A DNA stretch of 29,407 bases from JBEBXQ01 sp040391535 (GTDB lineage: Bacteria; Bacteroidota; Bacteroidia; Cytophagales; Spirosomataceae): positions 1 through 29,407 of the forward strand of contig JBEBXQ010000050.1 in assembly GCA_040391535.1 (NCBI GenBank), written 5' to 3'. The translations under genes and the position numbers were made by a program. The notes beneath the pieces were generated by a model. The model was given only the letters and a program-made list of their open reading frames with translations. It made no database searches and had not been told where the DNA came from. Shown piece by piece: positions 1-8,235 of the stretch (position 1 is its first letter; every line of letters begins with the position of its first letter).

Positions 1-3000
1 CAATATTCTTTTTTGAAGAAATATTGCCCAATCTGTCAATGTTGAGTTTGATACAGACTTCTTTAATCATTGTTGGTTTCTCATTTTTGTCATAGTCACA
101 ATAGCCGTCATTAAAATCCTGAAGTCGCTCACTTTTGCTATTTGTACCATTTTCATTTTTAACAATTTCAAAAGCGTTTGATTGTGGAATAAAATGACCT
201 TCAGATCCAGTACAGCTAATAAATTTATAAATTCGCTTTACTCGTATGTTTTCAATTTGATTGATTTTTTTTTGCAAAGTATGTTCTCTTTCTTCCTCCA
301 TTGGTACATAAACCAAATCGTTTGGTGAAAGGTGAAATAATAACCTGTCGCCTTGTTTATTTTCAAGCGGCACTGCTCCAAATCCCTGCTTCTGCCTTTC
401 TATTACTTCGTTTAACGGAACAGAATTGTAGCTGCGTTTACCGTTTTTATCTTCATAAACCGCAAAGAAAAGATTGGTGCCCTTGGCTGCTTCTACATAT
501 TTGTCTTTTTTGTTGCCGGTTTGCCCAACTTGAAATTTGCTCCCTAATTCAAAAACTCTTACTTTATTGATGGGCTGATGCGACTTTCCATCATTATACT
601 TGGCGATGTTCTTATTCATATCCTCAATGCCTTCGGGTGAGAATGCAAGTTCCGGACTTCCTTTTTCTGCCAGATAGTTTTTTAAAATCTTTTGAATACC
701 TGTATCAGTAATGCTTCCAATAGTTTTTAAGTCAAATGATGTATCCAGACTTTTTCGAGTAGCCGTAAGGATTTTTCCCTTCGGAACTTTTACCCAAGGC
801 AAGTCCACTTTTCCCGAAACGGTTTCTTTGTGCATCGGTTTTCGGATAGCCCAGTTTGTACCTTCTTGCTTTTTCTCTACTTTTTTACCGTTCTCTATTT
901 TTTGATAATTATTGGTGGCTTTGTTGATGACGCGCAGGTTTTGCTTAAAGCTTACCACAATATTTTCCAAGGCTCCCCTTGTATCCTGGGTAAAGGTTTC
1001 CCATGGTTTTTTAAACTCCGTGAATTTGTCTCTTACCCTCCCTTCATTATCCGTCCATTTTTCGGTGTGGCGAAGTTTATGCTGCAAATCATATCGCTTT
1101 AAATCTGATCGTGCCGACTGATTGTTGAGCAAATTAACGTGGTCTCTCGTAGCGCAGGCTATAACCAATGCGTCCATTGCGTGATGGCGATGGTCAATAC
1201 GTTTTTTTGAGAACCCTTTGGACAATTCAATCGGAACGGTTGGTAAAAATTTCTGATGATTTTCATTCCATGCTGTAAAACTTTGTGAGTTGGTCAGGGT
1301 GTTCATCCGTTCAAATCTTGGCAAAACCAGTTCGTTCCAAACATCGTTCAATCCCCAATCCTGTTTCAAGGTTGTGGTGATTTTTCCGTTGCCGGGAATG
1401 ATGTTTTTGGAGTTTACACCTTCGTCCGTTCCGTCTTCGGCTCTTACAATATTGGAAAGTATGCCCGAAATATATTTACTGATGTATCGGGTGTCGTTCA
1501 TCTGCCGCTCTATCATCTTTTCGGGAACTTCTTCCAGCAACAGTTTGGCACGTTTGCCCCGGTTTTTGGCGTAATGATTTTTTACAAATTCTTCATAAGC
1601 ATCCTGCTTGTAAACTGTTACGGTTTTGCCCATTCCACACTCCACAATCGTACCGCCAAACTGCTTGATAAAGCCAAGTCCGATGTAATTATCTTTCAAT
1701 TTATTTACTGCGGCTTCGCAAATAACTTTGTTGCTGAAACTATCATCGAAATAGCGGCTTTGTGGTATGATGTGTTCAATTTCATATTCGGGCGTAAACA
1801 ATTTATTAAGCGGAATAACCGCACCGGTATAAGGCGAGCGGTATTTCTGTTCCAGCCAAAGTTTGTAACGCTTTAAATCGGATGATGATGGTTGCGCTGT
1901 TTTGCTGATTTTCAAAATATCGTCTTCAATCTCGATATCGGAATTAAGTACACCATCTTCGTAAATCTTCAAAATCTCCTGCTGCATCGGCGAAAACGGA
2001 CGAACATTCTCCACGTTATTGTCGTTCATCATTTCAGCCAGCAGGGCTTTGATACGCAGATTGGTGTTTTCTTTTTCCGTTACTGCCTGGGTAATCTTTT
2101 TACGGTCATCGGCGGTATTTTTCATTTCCCTGCCCAGTTCTATATGAATTTCAGAAAAGAAATCCTTTGCACCGTTTCCGTACTGCTGCCAAATGTCTTT
2201 TACCACACGAAGTGTTTCGGTAACCACCTGTTCCACTATCGGGTTGCGGAGCGAATGTTGTTTGAACTCTTTTAAAAATTCTGCCAAATCATCTGCACTA
2301 CTCCATTTTCCTGCTATTGCTGCTTCGGAATGTCTGCCGTAAACGATGTATTGCGCCAGCCACAATTGCAAGCCCTGAAAATGATTTTCGGAAGTAAGGT
2401 TGATTGCCTTTTTCCTTACTTTGTCTTTGATATTTTCATCATATTCGCCATTGATGATTTTTGAAATCCGGTCTTTTAATTTTTCCTCCACATTCCCCCA
2501 ATTCCAATATTTCCCCAACCGCATCAAAGGCAATAATTTCTTAATCGCTTTTTCTGAAAACGAACCGTACTCACTTTTGAATGGCGGAAACTTTTTAAAC
2601 GCATCAAAGAAAGAACTTTTATCCAGATTGTTTTTCTGAGCGAAAGATTTCAGAGCTTTTTCGTATTCGGTTTTATCGTTTACCGAATAGATAATGTGCC
2701 ACAGCTGCTGTTCTGTTTCTCTTGTTAAAAAGCCGGCTGGAATGTTTTCTGCTTTTTCCAACCTGCCCGAAATCGTTGTTTTAGTTTCATTGCCCGGATA
2801 CTTTTTATCTTCTACATAATTCCATCGGTATTTTTCAATTTCGGCGTTCAGTGCTTTCCCTTTGAATCCTTTTTGTTCCAACAAAAATCTGAGCAGTGCT
2901 TTTTGTTCTACTTCTTTTCTGTTATCTAAAAATTCAAACAGTTTTTCAAAGTCTTCTGTTGAGTTTAGAAATTCAGAAGTAACATTGGCATCATCGTCTT

Positions 3001-4348
3001 TCCTGTGAATGTTCAGGTTATACATCCATTGCCAGATGCGGAACTCCTGATAGTACGGATTGGATTTTGGAATAGCTTTCAGGTATTCGGTATGTTCCAG
3101 CCCGTCTTTGCCTTTATATTTTCTGAACTCCAATGCACAGTTTGAAATAGAAGATTTTTGGCTTCGTAAAGGACGTTGGTAAAACAGAATATCTTCCATC
3201 AGCAAATGCACAAAATCTTTTTTGCTTAGCGTTAATTGATGGGCTTCATTGTTTATATATAGTTCTCGAATACAATCGTTGTACAAATCTTCGCTTTGCA
3301 GTTCTGAATGAAACTCCTTTTGCTTTTCCAAAATCTGTTTCAGTTCTTCTTTATAGAATTTCCGTTCAATGGTACGGACTAATTTTCCGTTGATTTTTTG
3401 TTTTGGATTTTGCAGAAGTGTGTCGTAGATGTAGGTGCCGACGGTTTTATCTGATTGGTCAATTTCCTGTTCGGTTTTCTTTTTTACCAAAGTCCAGTCA
3501 GTTTCGGCAGGTGCACGGAAGCTTCTTTTTTCATTTCCTTCTTTATCAGTTTTCACGCTTCCGTCATCATTTAAATCAGTCGTAACGATAAAATCTCTCG
3601 TCTTGTCTTTCCAGTCGAACAATGGCGTTTTGCTTGAACGTCTGTAAATCCACCCATTTTCAAGAACTAAAGAATACCAAATATCCGTTTTCCCTTTCTG
3701 CGGTTCATCTGCCCAAACATCTACAATTTTCAAAGAATAAAACTCTACTAATTTATTCGGATTTTCTTCTTCCTCTTCGCCACGCAATTGATAATAACCC
3801 CGTTTCTGATTAAAGTTTAGCAGTATCCACGACAATTCTTCCCTTTCAATTTTTTGTGTTAAAGCTTTCTTACGCAAATAATAAATTGTCCAATCATAAG
3901 GAACTTTCAGCTCTTGTTCGCTTGCTTTAAAATCGGCAAGCATCTCGCTGAAAGAGTTTTGGAAAAGAAATGAAAACTTTCCATCATCACTTTTCTTCCA
4001 AGGTAATCTGGGTTCGGTTTCGACTTTAAATTTTCCGAAACGTCTTTCAAAATCAATTTCCGATGCGTAATGTTCGGGTAAAAATCCCATTACATTCAAC
4101 ACCCTGTGTAGCCGTTCTCTACGAAGTAAATACCTTTCACGAAGCCTGCGAACACTTCTATATCCGGTACGTTCCGCCGTTTGCGATACGGAATTCCCTT
4201 TTCCAAACTCGCCCAGTATATCCTGTCCCATCGGAATAATCCGACTGCCCATACCTAAAATCTTTCCGTATTTATTTTCAAAGTCTTGCTGAACCAGCGC
4301 CCAGCCGATGGAATTAGTTCCCAGATCTAGCCCTAATATTCTTTTCAT
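1..4348 (-). CDS. cas9: Type II-C CRISPR effector nuclease Cas9 (3' end cut by window edge)
   Basis: RNA-guided DNA endonuclease of a type II CRISPR-Cas system. An uninterrupted minus-strand frame of 1449 codons runs from ATG at 4346-4348 to the left edge with no stop. RuvC-I is at the N-terminus (GLDLGTNSIGWA, D8), followed by an arginine-rich bridge helix at about residues 50-80 (GYRSVRRLRERYLLRRERL). RuvC-II is IHIELGREM with E737. The HNH motif is EYEIEHIIPQS with H859, followed by SNKV and an Asn-containing segment. RuvC-III is HRHHAMDALVIA with H1056 and D1059. All nuclease residues are therefore present. The last visible residues (KLNIDRLGNIS) resemble the usual C-terminal end of Bacteroidota Cas9, so probably only a few codons are missing. 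The size fits the long type II-C lineage of this phylum. The gene is divergent from the tracrRNA gene beside it. cas1, cas2 and the array are expected to the left, outside the window. Confidence 0.97.
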   Translation of the reverse strand, partial: MKRILGLDLGTNSIGWALVQQDFENKYGKILGMGSRIIPMGQDILGEFGKGNSVSQTAERTGYRSVRRLRERYLLRRERLHRVLNVMGFLPEHYASEIDFERRFGKFKVETEPRLPWKKSDDGKFSFLFQNSFSEMLADFKASEQELKVPYDWTIYYLRKKALTQKIEREELSWILLNFNQKRGYYQLRGEEEEENPNKLVEFYSLKIVDVWADEPQKGKTDIWYSLVLENGWIYRRSSKTPLFDWKDKTRDFIVTTDLNDDGSVKTDKEGNEKRSFRAPAETDWTLVKKKTEQEIDQSDKTVGTYIYDTLLQNPKQKINGKLVRTIERKFYKEELKQILEKQKEFHSELQSEDLYNDCIRELYINNEAHQLTLSKKDFVHLLMEDILFYQRPLRSQKSSISNCALEFRKYKGKDGLEHTEYLKAIPKSNPYYQEFRIWQWMYNLNIHRKDDDANVTSEFLNSTEDFEKLFEFLDNRKEVEQKALLRFLLEQKGFKGKALNAEIEKYRWNYVEDKKYPGNETKTTISGRLEKAENIPAGFLTRETEQQLWHIIYSVNDKTEYEKALKSFAQKNNLDKSSFFDAFKKFPPFKSEYGSFSEKAIKKLLPLMRLGKYWNWGNVEEKLKDRISKIINGEYDENIKDKVRKKAINLTSENHFQGLQLWLAQYIVYGRHSEAAIAGKWSSADDLAEFLKEFKQHSLRNPIVEQVVTETLRVVKDIWQQYGNGAKDFFSEIHIELGREMKNTADDRKKITQAVTEKENTNLRIKALLAEMMNDNNVENVRPFSPMQQEILKIYEDGVLNSDIEIEDDILKISKTAQPSSSDLKRYKLWLEQKYRSPYTGAVIPLNKLFTPEYEIEHIIPQSRYFDDSFSNKVICEAAVNKLKDNYIGLGFIKQFGGTIVECGMGKTVTVYKQDAYEEFVKNHYAKNRGKRAKLLLEEVPEKMIERQMNDTRYISKYISGILSNIVRAEDGTDEGVNSKNIIPGNGKITTTLKQDWGLNDVWNELVLPRFERMNTLTNSQSFTAWNENHQKFLPTVPIELSKGFSKKRIDHRHHAMDALVIACATRDHVNLLNNQSARSDLKRYDLQHKLRHTEKWTDNEGRVRDKFTEFKKPWETFTQDTRGALENIVVSFKQNLRVINKATNNYQKIENGKKVEKKQEGTNWAIRKPMHKETVSGKVDLPWVKVPKGKILTATRKSLDTSFDLKTIGSITDTGIQKILKNYLAEKGSPELAFSPEGIEDMNKNIAKYNDGKSHQPINKVRVFELGSKFQVGQTGNKKDKYVEAAKGTNLFFAVYEDKNGKRSYNSVPLNEVIERQKQGFGAVPLENKQGDRLLFHLSPNDLVYVPMEEEREHTLQKKINQIENIRVKRIYKFISCTGSEGHFIPQSNAFEIVKNENGTNSKSERLQDFNDGYCDYDKNEKPTMIKEVCIKLNIDRLGNISSKKNI

Positions 4349-4390
4349 GAAAATTCAGTCAATTATTCTGTTGGTCAATATAAGTATAAA

Positions 4391-4398
4391 AAAAGATA
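4391..4398 (-). promoter_or_regulatory. Possible cas9 -7 promoter element
   Basis: On the minus strand this reads TATCTTTT, one base off the Bacteroidota -7 consensus TAnnTTTG, 43 bp upstream of the cas9 ATG in an AT-rich stretch. No clear -33 TTTG partner is seen at the usual distance, so the call is weak. The roughly 100 bp between cas9 and the tracrRNA gene must hold both divergent promoters. Confidence 0.3.
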
Positions 4399-4419
4399 AA
4401 ATTTTAATGTTTTTTCGAA

Positions 4420-4446
4420 TTTGCGTATATACTTTTATTATCTTTG
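4420..4446 (+). promoter_or_regulatory. tracrRNA promoter, Bacteroidota type
   Basis: TATCTTTG at 4439-4446 matches the Bacteroidota -7 consensus TAnnTTTG exactly. A TTTG lies at 4420-4423 as a possible -33 element; its 15-bp spacing is somewhat shorter than the usual 17-23. A start about 6-8 bases after 4446 would begin the transcript right at the anti-repeat, which supports the assignment. Confidence 0.6.
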
Positions 4447-4450
4447 TTTC

Positions 4451-4530
4451 TGAAAGCAAATCACAATAAGGATTATTCCGTTGTGAAAACATTTGGGTTG
4501 CTCCTTGTCCATAATCAGGGGGCATTTTTT
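4451..4530 (+). ncRNA. tracrRNA for the adjacent type II-C Cas9
   Basis: Trans-activating RNA that pairs with the CRISPR repeat in pre-crRNA, is processed with it and is bound by Cas9. The anti-repeat is TGAAAGCAAATCACAA (4451-4466), complementary to a repeat beginning TTGTGATTTGCTTTCA. As recalled, CRISPR repeats linked to Bacteroides-type II-C systems begin GTTGTGATTTGCTTTC, which would fit. The anti-repeat runs into ACAATAAGG, the same junction seen in the Neisseria meningitidis tracrRNA. A small nexus hairpin follows (GGA-TTAT-TCC, 4470-4479), then TTGTGAAAACATTTGGG, then the terminator at 4499-4530. The predicted transcript is about 80 nt and is transcribed divergently from cas9. The 5' end is inferred from the promoter; the 3' end is well defined by the terminator. 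Confidence 0.85.
4499..4530 (+). terminator. Rho-independent terminator of the tracrRNA
   Basis: TGCTCC (4499-4504) pairs with GGGGCA (4519-4524), including one G-U pair, with a 14-nt loop. Six T's follow at 4525-4530 and another T-rich stretch after them. It forms the 3' hairpin of the tracrRNA. Confidence 0.75.
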
Positions 4531-4534
4531 ATTT

Positions 4535-5037
4535 TTGAATTCCTTAAAAACCAGAAAGGTACCCGGCGAAATCTTTTCCAAGGGGTATTTGAAAGGCTGC
4601 ACGTGTTATTTTTACCTTGTGAAAATCGGAGGTCTGTTTTCCATAAACTGCGTTTAATAGTATGATATAGTTAACAAAAAGTTTTGCATACAAATGAACG
4701 TAATGGCTGATACGTAAAGGGTTTGTTTCTTTGAATGGCCAATCGTAAACACTTCACAGGATCTCTTTCTACACTTAATTGTTGGTGGTTTATGTGGGTA
4801 TAGAATTAATATTCCCTGCTATTGTATTTCAAAATGAGGAGTAATTCCGGTTTGCAAACTCCCCGCTATACCAGCATCGGTTTGGACTTAATGGCCATAA
4901 GCTACATTTTCAGATAATCCGGCACTATCGTTTTATTTGTCTTTTCTATCAATCATATAGCAGGGATCAGTTGGCAATGCATAGAAAGATACATAACTTG
5001 GTAGTTCAATATTTCTAAACTTTTAATTCATAAAATA
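4535..5037. other. Intergenic stretch without a recognised gene
   Basis: About 500 bp between the tracrRNA terminator and the next gene. No reading frame here has a family signature or convincing start, and no tRNA or CRISPR repeat is visible. Two features stand out. One is a 10-bp inverted repeat, TCCCTGCTAT (4813-4822) and ATAGCAGGGA (4957-4966). The other is a short dyad, GGAGT...ACTCC, around 4838-4863 with TTTGCAAA inside it. Their function is unknown. Confidence 0.5.
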
Positions 5038-6285
5038 ATGAAGCCCGGGTTATCATTCAGTTATTTGATTTTATTTTTAGCATCGTGTTTTATCATAAGC
5101 TGTAATTCAGAGGAAAAGAGCTCTGAAAGCGAAGGAACGGTAAAGTTGTTTAACGGGGAAAATTTTGATGGCTGGTACAAATACCTGAAAAGTACCGGAA
5201 AGAATAACGACCCGAAGAATGTCTTTACAGTCGCCAATGGTGAAATATTTATTTCAGGAGAAGATTATGGTTGTATCACCACCAATGAAGAATATGAAAA
5301 CTACCGTCTGGTGGTTGATTTCAAATGGGGTGAAAAAACCTACGAACCAAGGGTGGACAGAGCGCGGGATAACGGCGTATTGATTCATTCTCAGGGAGAA
5401 GACGGTGCTTTCAGCGAGTCCTGGATGTATTCCATTGAGTGTCAGATTATAGAAGGGGGAACCGGAGATTTTCTGGTTGTGGGTGACGGTAGCGATGCGT
5501 TTGCACTTACGGCATTGGTAGCGGATCCTGAAAAACAGGGGGCAAAACTTTATCAGTCCGGGGGGCGCCCTGCTACCATTAATGGTGGACGTATAGACTG
5601 GTTCGCCCGTTCAGCTGTATGGAAAGATACGGTTGACTTCCGGGGTAAGCACGATATTGAAAAACCTGTGGGTGAATGGAACACCATGGAAGTAGTGGCG
5701 TTTAAGGATAAAGTGGATATTTATCTGAATGGCCAGCTGGTCAATCAGGCTTATGATGTCAGACCATCGAAAGGACGTATTCAGATTCAGTCGGAAGGTG
5801 CGGAAATGTATGTAAGAAAAGTCGAGTTAACACCTATCACGGAATATAATCCGGAATATGTCAGTAAGCCGGAAGTTGTAAAATCGGCACCCGGCGGTCA
5901 ATTATTACTTCCTGCACAAGCAGGAGAAGGTATTGGCCCCAAAATAAAGTACATGCCCGAATGGGCGGCATTCGGATGGTTTACGGAGGCTGATTACGTA
6001 AAATGGGATGCAGAAGTTACTCAGGGTGGTAGCTATGATGTGATTATGGAATGGTCTGTTTCTGATGGTTCTGCCGGCAATCCTTATGTTCTTGAAGCCA
6101 ATGGTAAAGAGGTATTAAAGGGTAAAGTAGGCAAGTCAGGTGGTTGGGAGGATTTTAAGCAGGAGAAAATCGGTACGGTAACTCTGGAAGCCGGGAAACA
6201 GGTGATTGCCTTTAAGCCTGATCCTTCTCTTAAAGATGCAGGTATGATGGATCTGAGAAAACTGGAGTTTGTTCCGGTAAAATAA
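5038..6285 (+). CDS. DUF1080 (3-keto-disaccharide hydrolase family) lipoprotein with C-terminal binding domain
   Basis: Predicted envelope lipoprotein of 415 residues acting on or binding carbohydrate. The N-terminus has a hydrophobic stretch ending in a lipobox (FIISC, Cys22) followed by an acidic/Ser-rich linker. Residues about 35-265 match the DUF1080/3-keto-disaccharide hydrolase domain, a concanavalin-like jelly roll, with its typical LFNGENFDGWY opening, DNGVLIHSQ and the WNTMEVVAFKDKVDIYLNGQ strand. Residues about 285-413 form a second beta-rich domain (LLLPAQAGEGIGP ... DLRKLEFVPV) resembling a galactose-binding/CBM6-like module. That second call is from pattern only. The gene is monocistronic: the terminator lies immediately downstream and the next gene converges on it. 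The exact sugar substrate cannot be read from the sequence. Confidence 0.85.
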   Translation: MKPGLSFSYLILFLASCFIISCNSEEKSSESEGTVKLFNGENFDGWYKYLKSTGKNNDPKNVFTVANGEIFISGEDYGCITTNEEYENYRLVVDFKWGEKTYEPRVDRARDNGVLIHSQGEDGAFSESWMYSIECQIIEGGTGDFLVVGDGSDAFALTALVADPEKQGAKLYQSGGRPATINGGRIDWFARSAVWKDTVDFRGKHDIEKPVGEWNTMEVVAFKDKVDIYLNGQLVNQAYDVRPSKGRIQIQSEGAEMYVRKVELTPITEYNPEYVSKPEVVKSAPGGQLLLPAQAGEGIGPKIKYMPEWAAFGWFTEADYVKWDAEVTQGGSYDVIMEWSVSDGSAGNPYVLEANGKEVLKGKVGKSGGWEDFKQEKIGTVTLEAGKQVIAFKPDPSLKDAGMMDLRKLEFVPVK

Positions 6286-6294
6286 GCAGACCTT

Positions 6295-6330
6295 CAAAAA
6301 ATACCCGCTAAACCATCAGCGGGTATTTTT
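6295..6330. terminator. Bidirectional rho-independent terminator
   Basis: AAAATACCCGCT pairs with AGCGGGTATTTT across an 8-nt loop, with A's on the left and T's on the right. It can therefore stop transcripts from both sides. It lies between two convergent lipoprotein genes. Confidence 0.9.
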
Positions 6331-6346
6331 GAAATTACAATCAGTT

Positions 6347-7882
6347 TCAGGGCCTTCCGCCCGGCCCTGTGCTTCCTCCGGCCTGGGTTACCAGGTTTGT
6401 GGTTGTAAAGGACGACGAAGAGCGGGTTCCGTTGCTGTAGGTGCCGGAAGTATAGAGCCCGGAGAAGCTTTCGCCTGAAAGTACCTCTCCGCCAGAATAA
6501 ACGTAATAGGTCTTGTTCCGGGTCAGTTTAGGGCTGGAAAACAGTAAAGTAGTGAAGCTGACCGGAGCACTGAACGTAAGAGCCTCCTCCTGATCTTCAG
6601 AGATAACAGAGATCAGTACGCTGGCGTCTGCTCCTCCGAGAATAACCGATGGCTGGGTACTTGCATTTGCAGTGGGTACACTGGTACTCCCTCCCAGACC
6701 TACGACAATCCCGCCTGTAATTTTAAAAGTACTCTGGTCACAGTCAATCCCGGCTTCCGGACTGCGGGCACCTATTGCCAACACTTTTCCGCCGGTTATC
6801 GTGAGAGGGCCGTTACTGTCGATACCATCATTGCCGGTGCTGTGAGCATAAATGCTGCCTCCGTTAATATAAATAAATGTACCGGCATTGATAGCGTCAT
6901 CGGTGGCATTAATCCGGATTTCCCCATCGTTGATCGTCAGCACGCTTTTACTTTCAATGCCTTCATCTTTAGTGTTAATCACAATGGTACCGCCGTTAAT
7001 GGTCAGATAGGGGTCGATGGTGTTATCGGTGTCATAGGAAGCTGTAATGGCTTTCCCGGTGGAGTTGATAAGGATGTTGCCGTCATTAATAATGATAAAT
7101 CCTTTTTCGCACTGGATGCCATCATCTTCAGACTGGATCTGTAATGATCCGTTATCAATAATGACAGCATCATTGGCATGCAGGCCGTCTTTCTTTGCTC
7201 CTGTTACTTCAATGGTACCGCTGAGCAGCCTGATGTATTGATCCGAAACAATGGCATGACCGTACAGACTTTCGAGCGACAGCTTTCCTGATCCGCTGAT
7301 GATCAGCTGTCCTTCTGCAAACAGTGTGCCTTTACTGTCTTCCGTTTCATTAGTCTGGTAGGTTTGTCCGTCTTTCAGGCTGTTTTCTGAATTTTCAGCT
7401 AACTGAATAAATGCCCGTTTTTTGGATTGTATGTTGATAGCCGGGCCAACCGGATTGGTGATATGGACACCATTCAGAGTCAGCTTGAATTTTTTATCAC
7501 TGTAGATTTTTAATGAACTGTTTGCAGAAGTACCTGAAATCTCATATTCAACACCTGAAACGGTGGAGTTAATAACTACGTTTCCGTCAGTATCCGTAAT
7601 ATCAACTCCCGCGTTTTCAAGCGGATTGGAGATCTGTATGGTGCTGCCAAACACGATCGGAATTTTGGTATCAAATGATGAGTTTTCCGGAAGATCGTCG
7701 GGATCGGCACCTGTATCTGTATTGCCCTCGTACTGGTCAGATACGGTATTTACTGCGTTAATGACGATGTTATTTAAAGTGTCGGGCAGCACTTCTTCTT
7801 TCTTATCGCAGGAAAACAGTGTCGCTGAAATTATACCGGCGGATAACAGCATTGCTTTCGCTTTTACGTGTGATTGTTTCAT
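6347..7882 (-). CDS. Cthe_2159-like carbohydrate-binding beta-helix lipoprotein
   Basis: Predicted surface lipoprotein of 511 residues. ATG at 7880-7882 (MKQSHVK) is chosen over an upstream in-frame TTG because it gives a compact signal peptide ending in the lipobox LFSC. The central part (roughly residues 115-410) is a series of short beta-strand turns: ISGSGKLSLES, IDNGSLQIQSEDDGIQC, INGGTIVINTKDEGIES, INDGEIRINATDDAINA, INGGSIYAHSTGNDGIDSNG, ITGGKVLAIGA. This (I/L)xxGxIxIxxxDDGI pattern is typical of the Cthe_2159/DUF4353 family, whose Clostridium thermocellum member is a parallel beta-helix that binds acidic polysaccharide. The repeated D-D/E-G-I corners are probable calcium sites by analogy. 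The C-terminus is low complexity, rich in Ser/Thr and ending GPGGRP. Confidence 0.85.
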   Translation of the reverse strand: MKQSHVKAKAMLLSAGIISATLFSCDKKEEVLPDTLNNIVINAVNTVSDQYEGNTDTGADPDDLPENSSFDTKIPIVFGSTIQISNPLENAGVDITDTDGNVVINSTVSGVEYEISGTSANSSLKIYSDKKFKLTLNGVHITNPVGPAINIQSKKRAFIQLAENSENSLKDGQTYQTNETEDSKGTLFAEGQLIISGSGKLSLESLYGHAIVSDQYIRLLSGTIEVTGAKKDGLHANDAVIIDNGSLQIQSEDDGIQCEKGFIIINDGNILINSTGKAITASYDTDNTIDPYLTINGGTIVINTKDEGIESKSVLTINDGEIRINATDDAINAGTFIYINGGSIYAHSTGNDGIDSNGPLTITGGKVLAIGARSPEAGIDCDQSTFKITGGIVVGLGGSTSVPTANASTQPSVILGGADASVLISVISEDQEEALTFSAPVSFTTLLFSSPKLTRNKTYYVYSGGEVLSGESFSGLYTSGTYSNGTRSSSSFTTTNLVTQAGGSTGPGGRP

Positions 7883-8235
7883 CGGTTTTACGTACAAATA
7901 TTTTAAAACTGGTTTTCATGTATTAGCTGTTACGCACAAAATGCCTTTTGTGATACATGCCTGCAAAAAAGAGTCGTTACCCGCGGTGTTGCCCGGTTGT
8001 AAGATGCGCTGCTTTTTATTGAGTATCCATATAATAACCGTTTGCCGGATCGCACGTTGCGTGAAGTATCCTGTTCTCCAATACCCCTTTTGAGGTGAGT
8101 ATGTTTCAATGTTCAAGCCCTTTAGTGCAATAATGCTGATCTTTCCGTAGCGTGTTTCCGGTAAACCGGATGCCTTTCCCAGAAGCAGTTTGAAGGTAAA
8201 CGCGCTGTCTCATTTTAACAGAAGCTTTATAACAG
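7883..8235. other. Divergent intergenic region with a compound dyad
   Basis: About 350 bp between the beta-helix lipoprotein (leftward) and the KgtP-like gene (rightward); promoters for both must lie here. CACAAAA (7935-7941) and TTTTGTG (7946-7952) form a perfect 7-bp hairpin, flanked by ATGTAT (7918-7923) and ATACAT (7953-7958). A second small hairpin, TCCGG-TAAA-CCGGA, lies near 8157-8170. A minus-strand open frame at 7916-8116 starts with TTG, has no recognisable domain and is not called. Confidence 0.4.

Noticed and set aside
301..3813. A series of plus-strand open frames of 60-127 codons
   Set aside because: They lie antisense to the continuous cas9 frame, which has clear RuvC and HNH motifs; none has a recognisable domain or operon logic.
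4444..4665. Plus-strand 73-codon open frame
   Set aside because: It overlaps the tracrRNA and its terminator, starts with a non-ATG codon inside the promoter element and has no protein-like signature.
7883..7897. TTG start five codons upstream for the beta-helix lipoprotein
   Set aside because: The ATG at 7880-7882 gives a normal lipoprotein signal peptide, so the longer form is unnecessary.
7916..8116. Minus-strand 66-codon open frame upstream of the beta-helix lipoprotein
   Set aside because: TTG start, no signal peptide or domain, and it contains the palindromic dyad at 7935-7952; it looks like leader or intergenic DNA.
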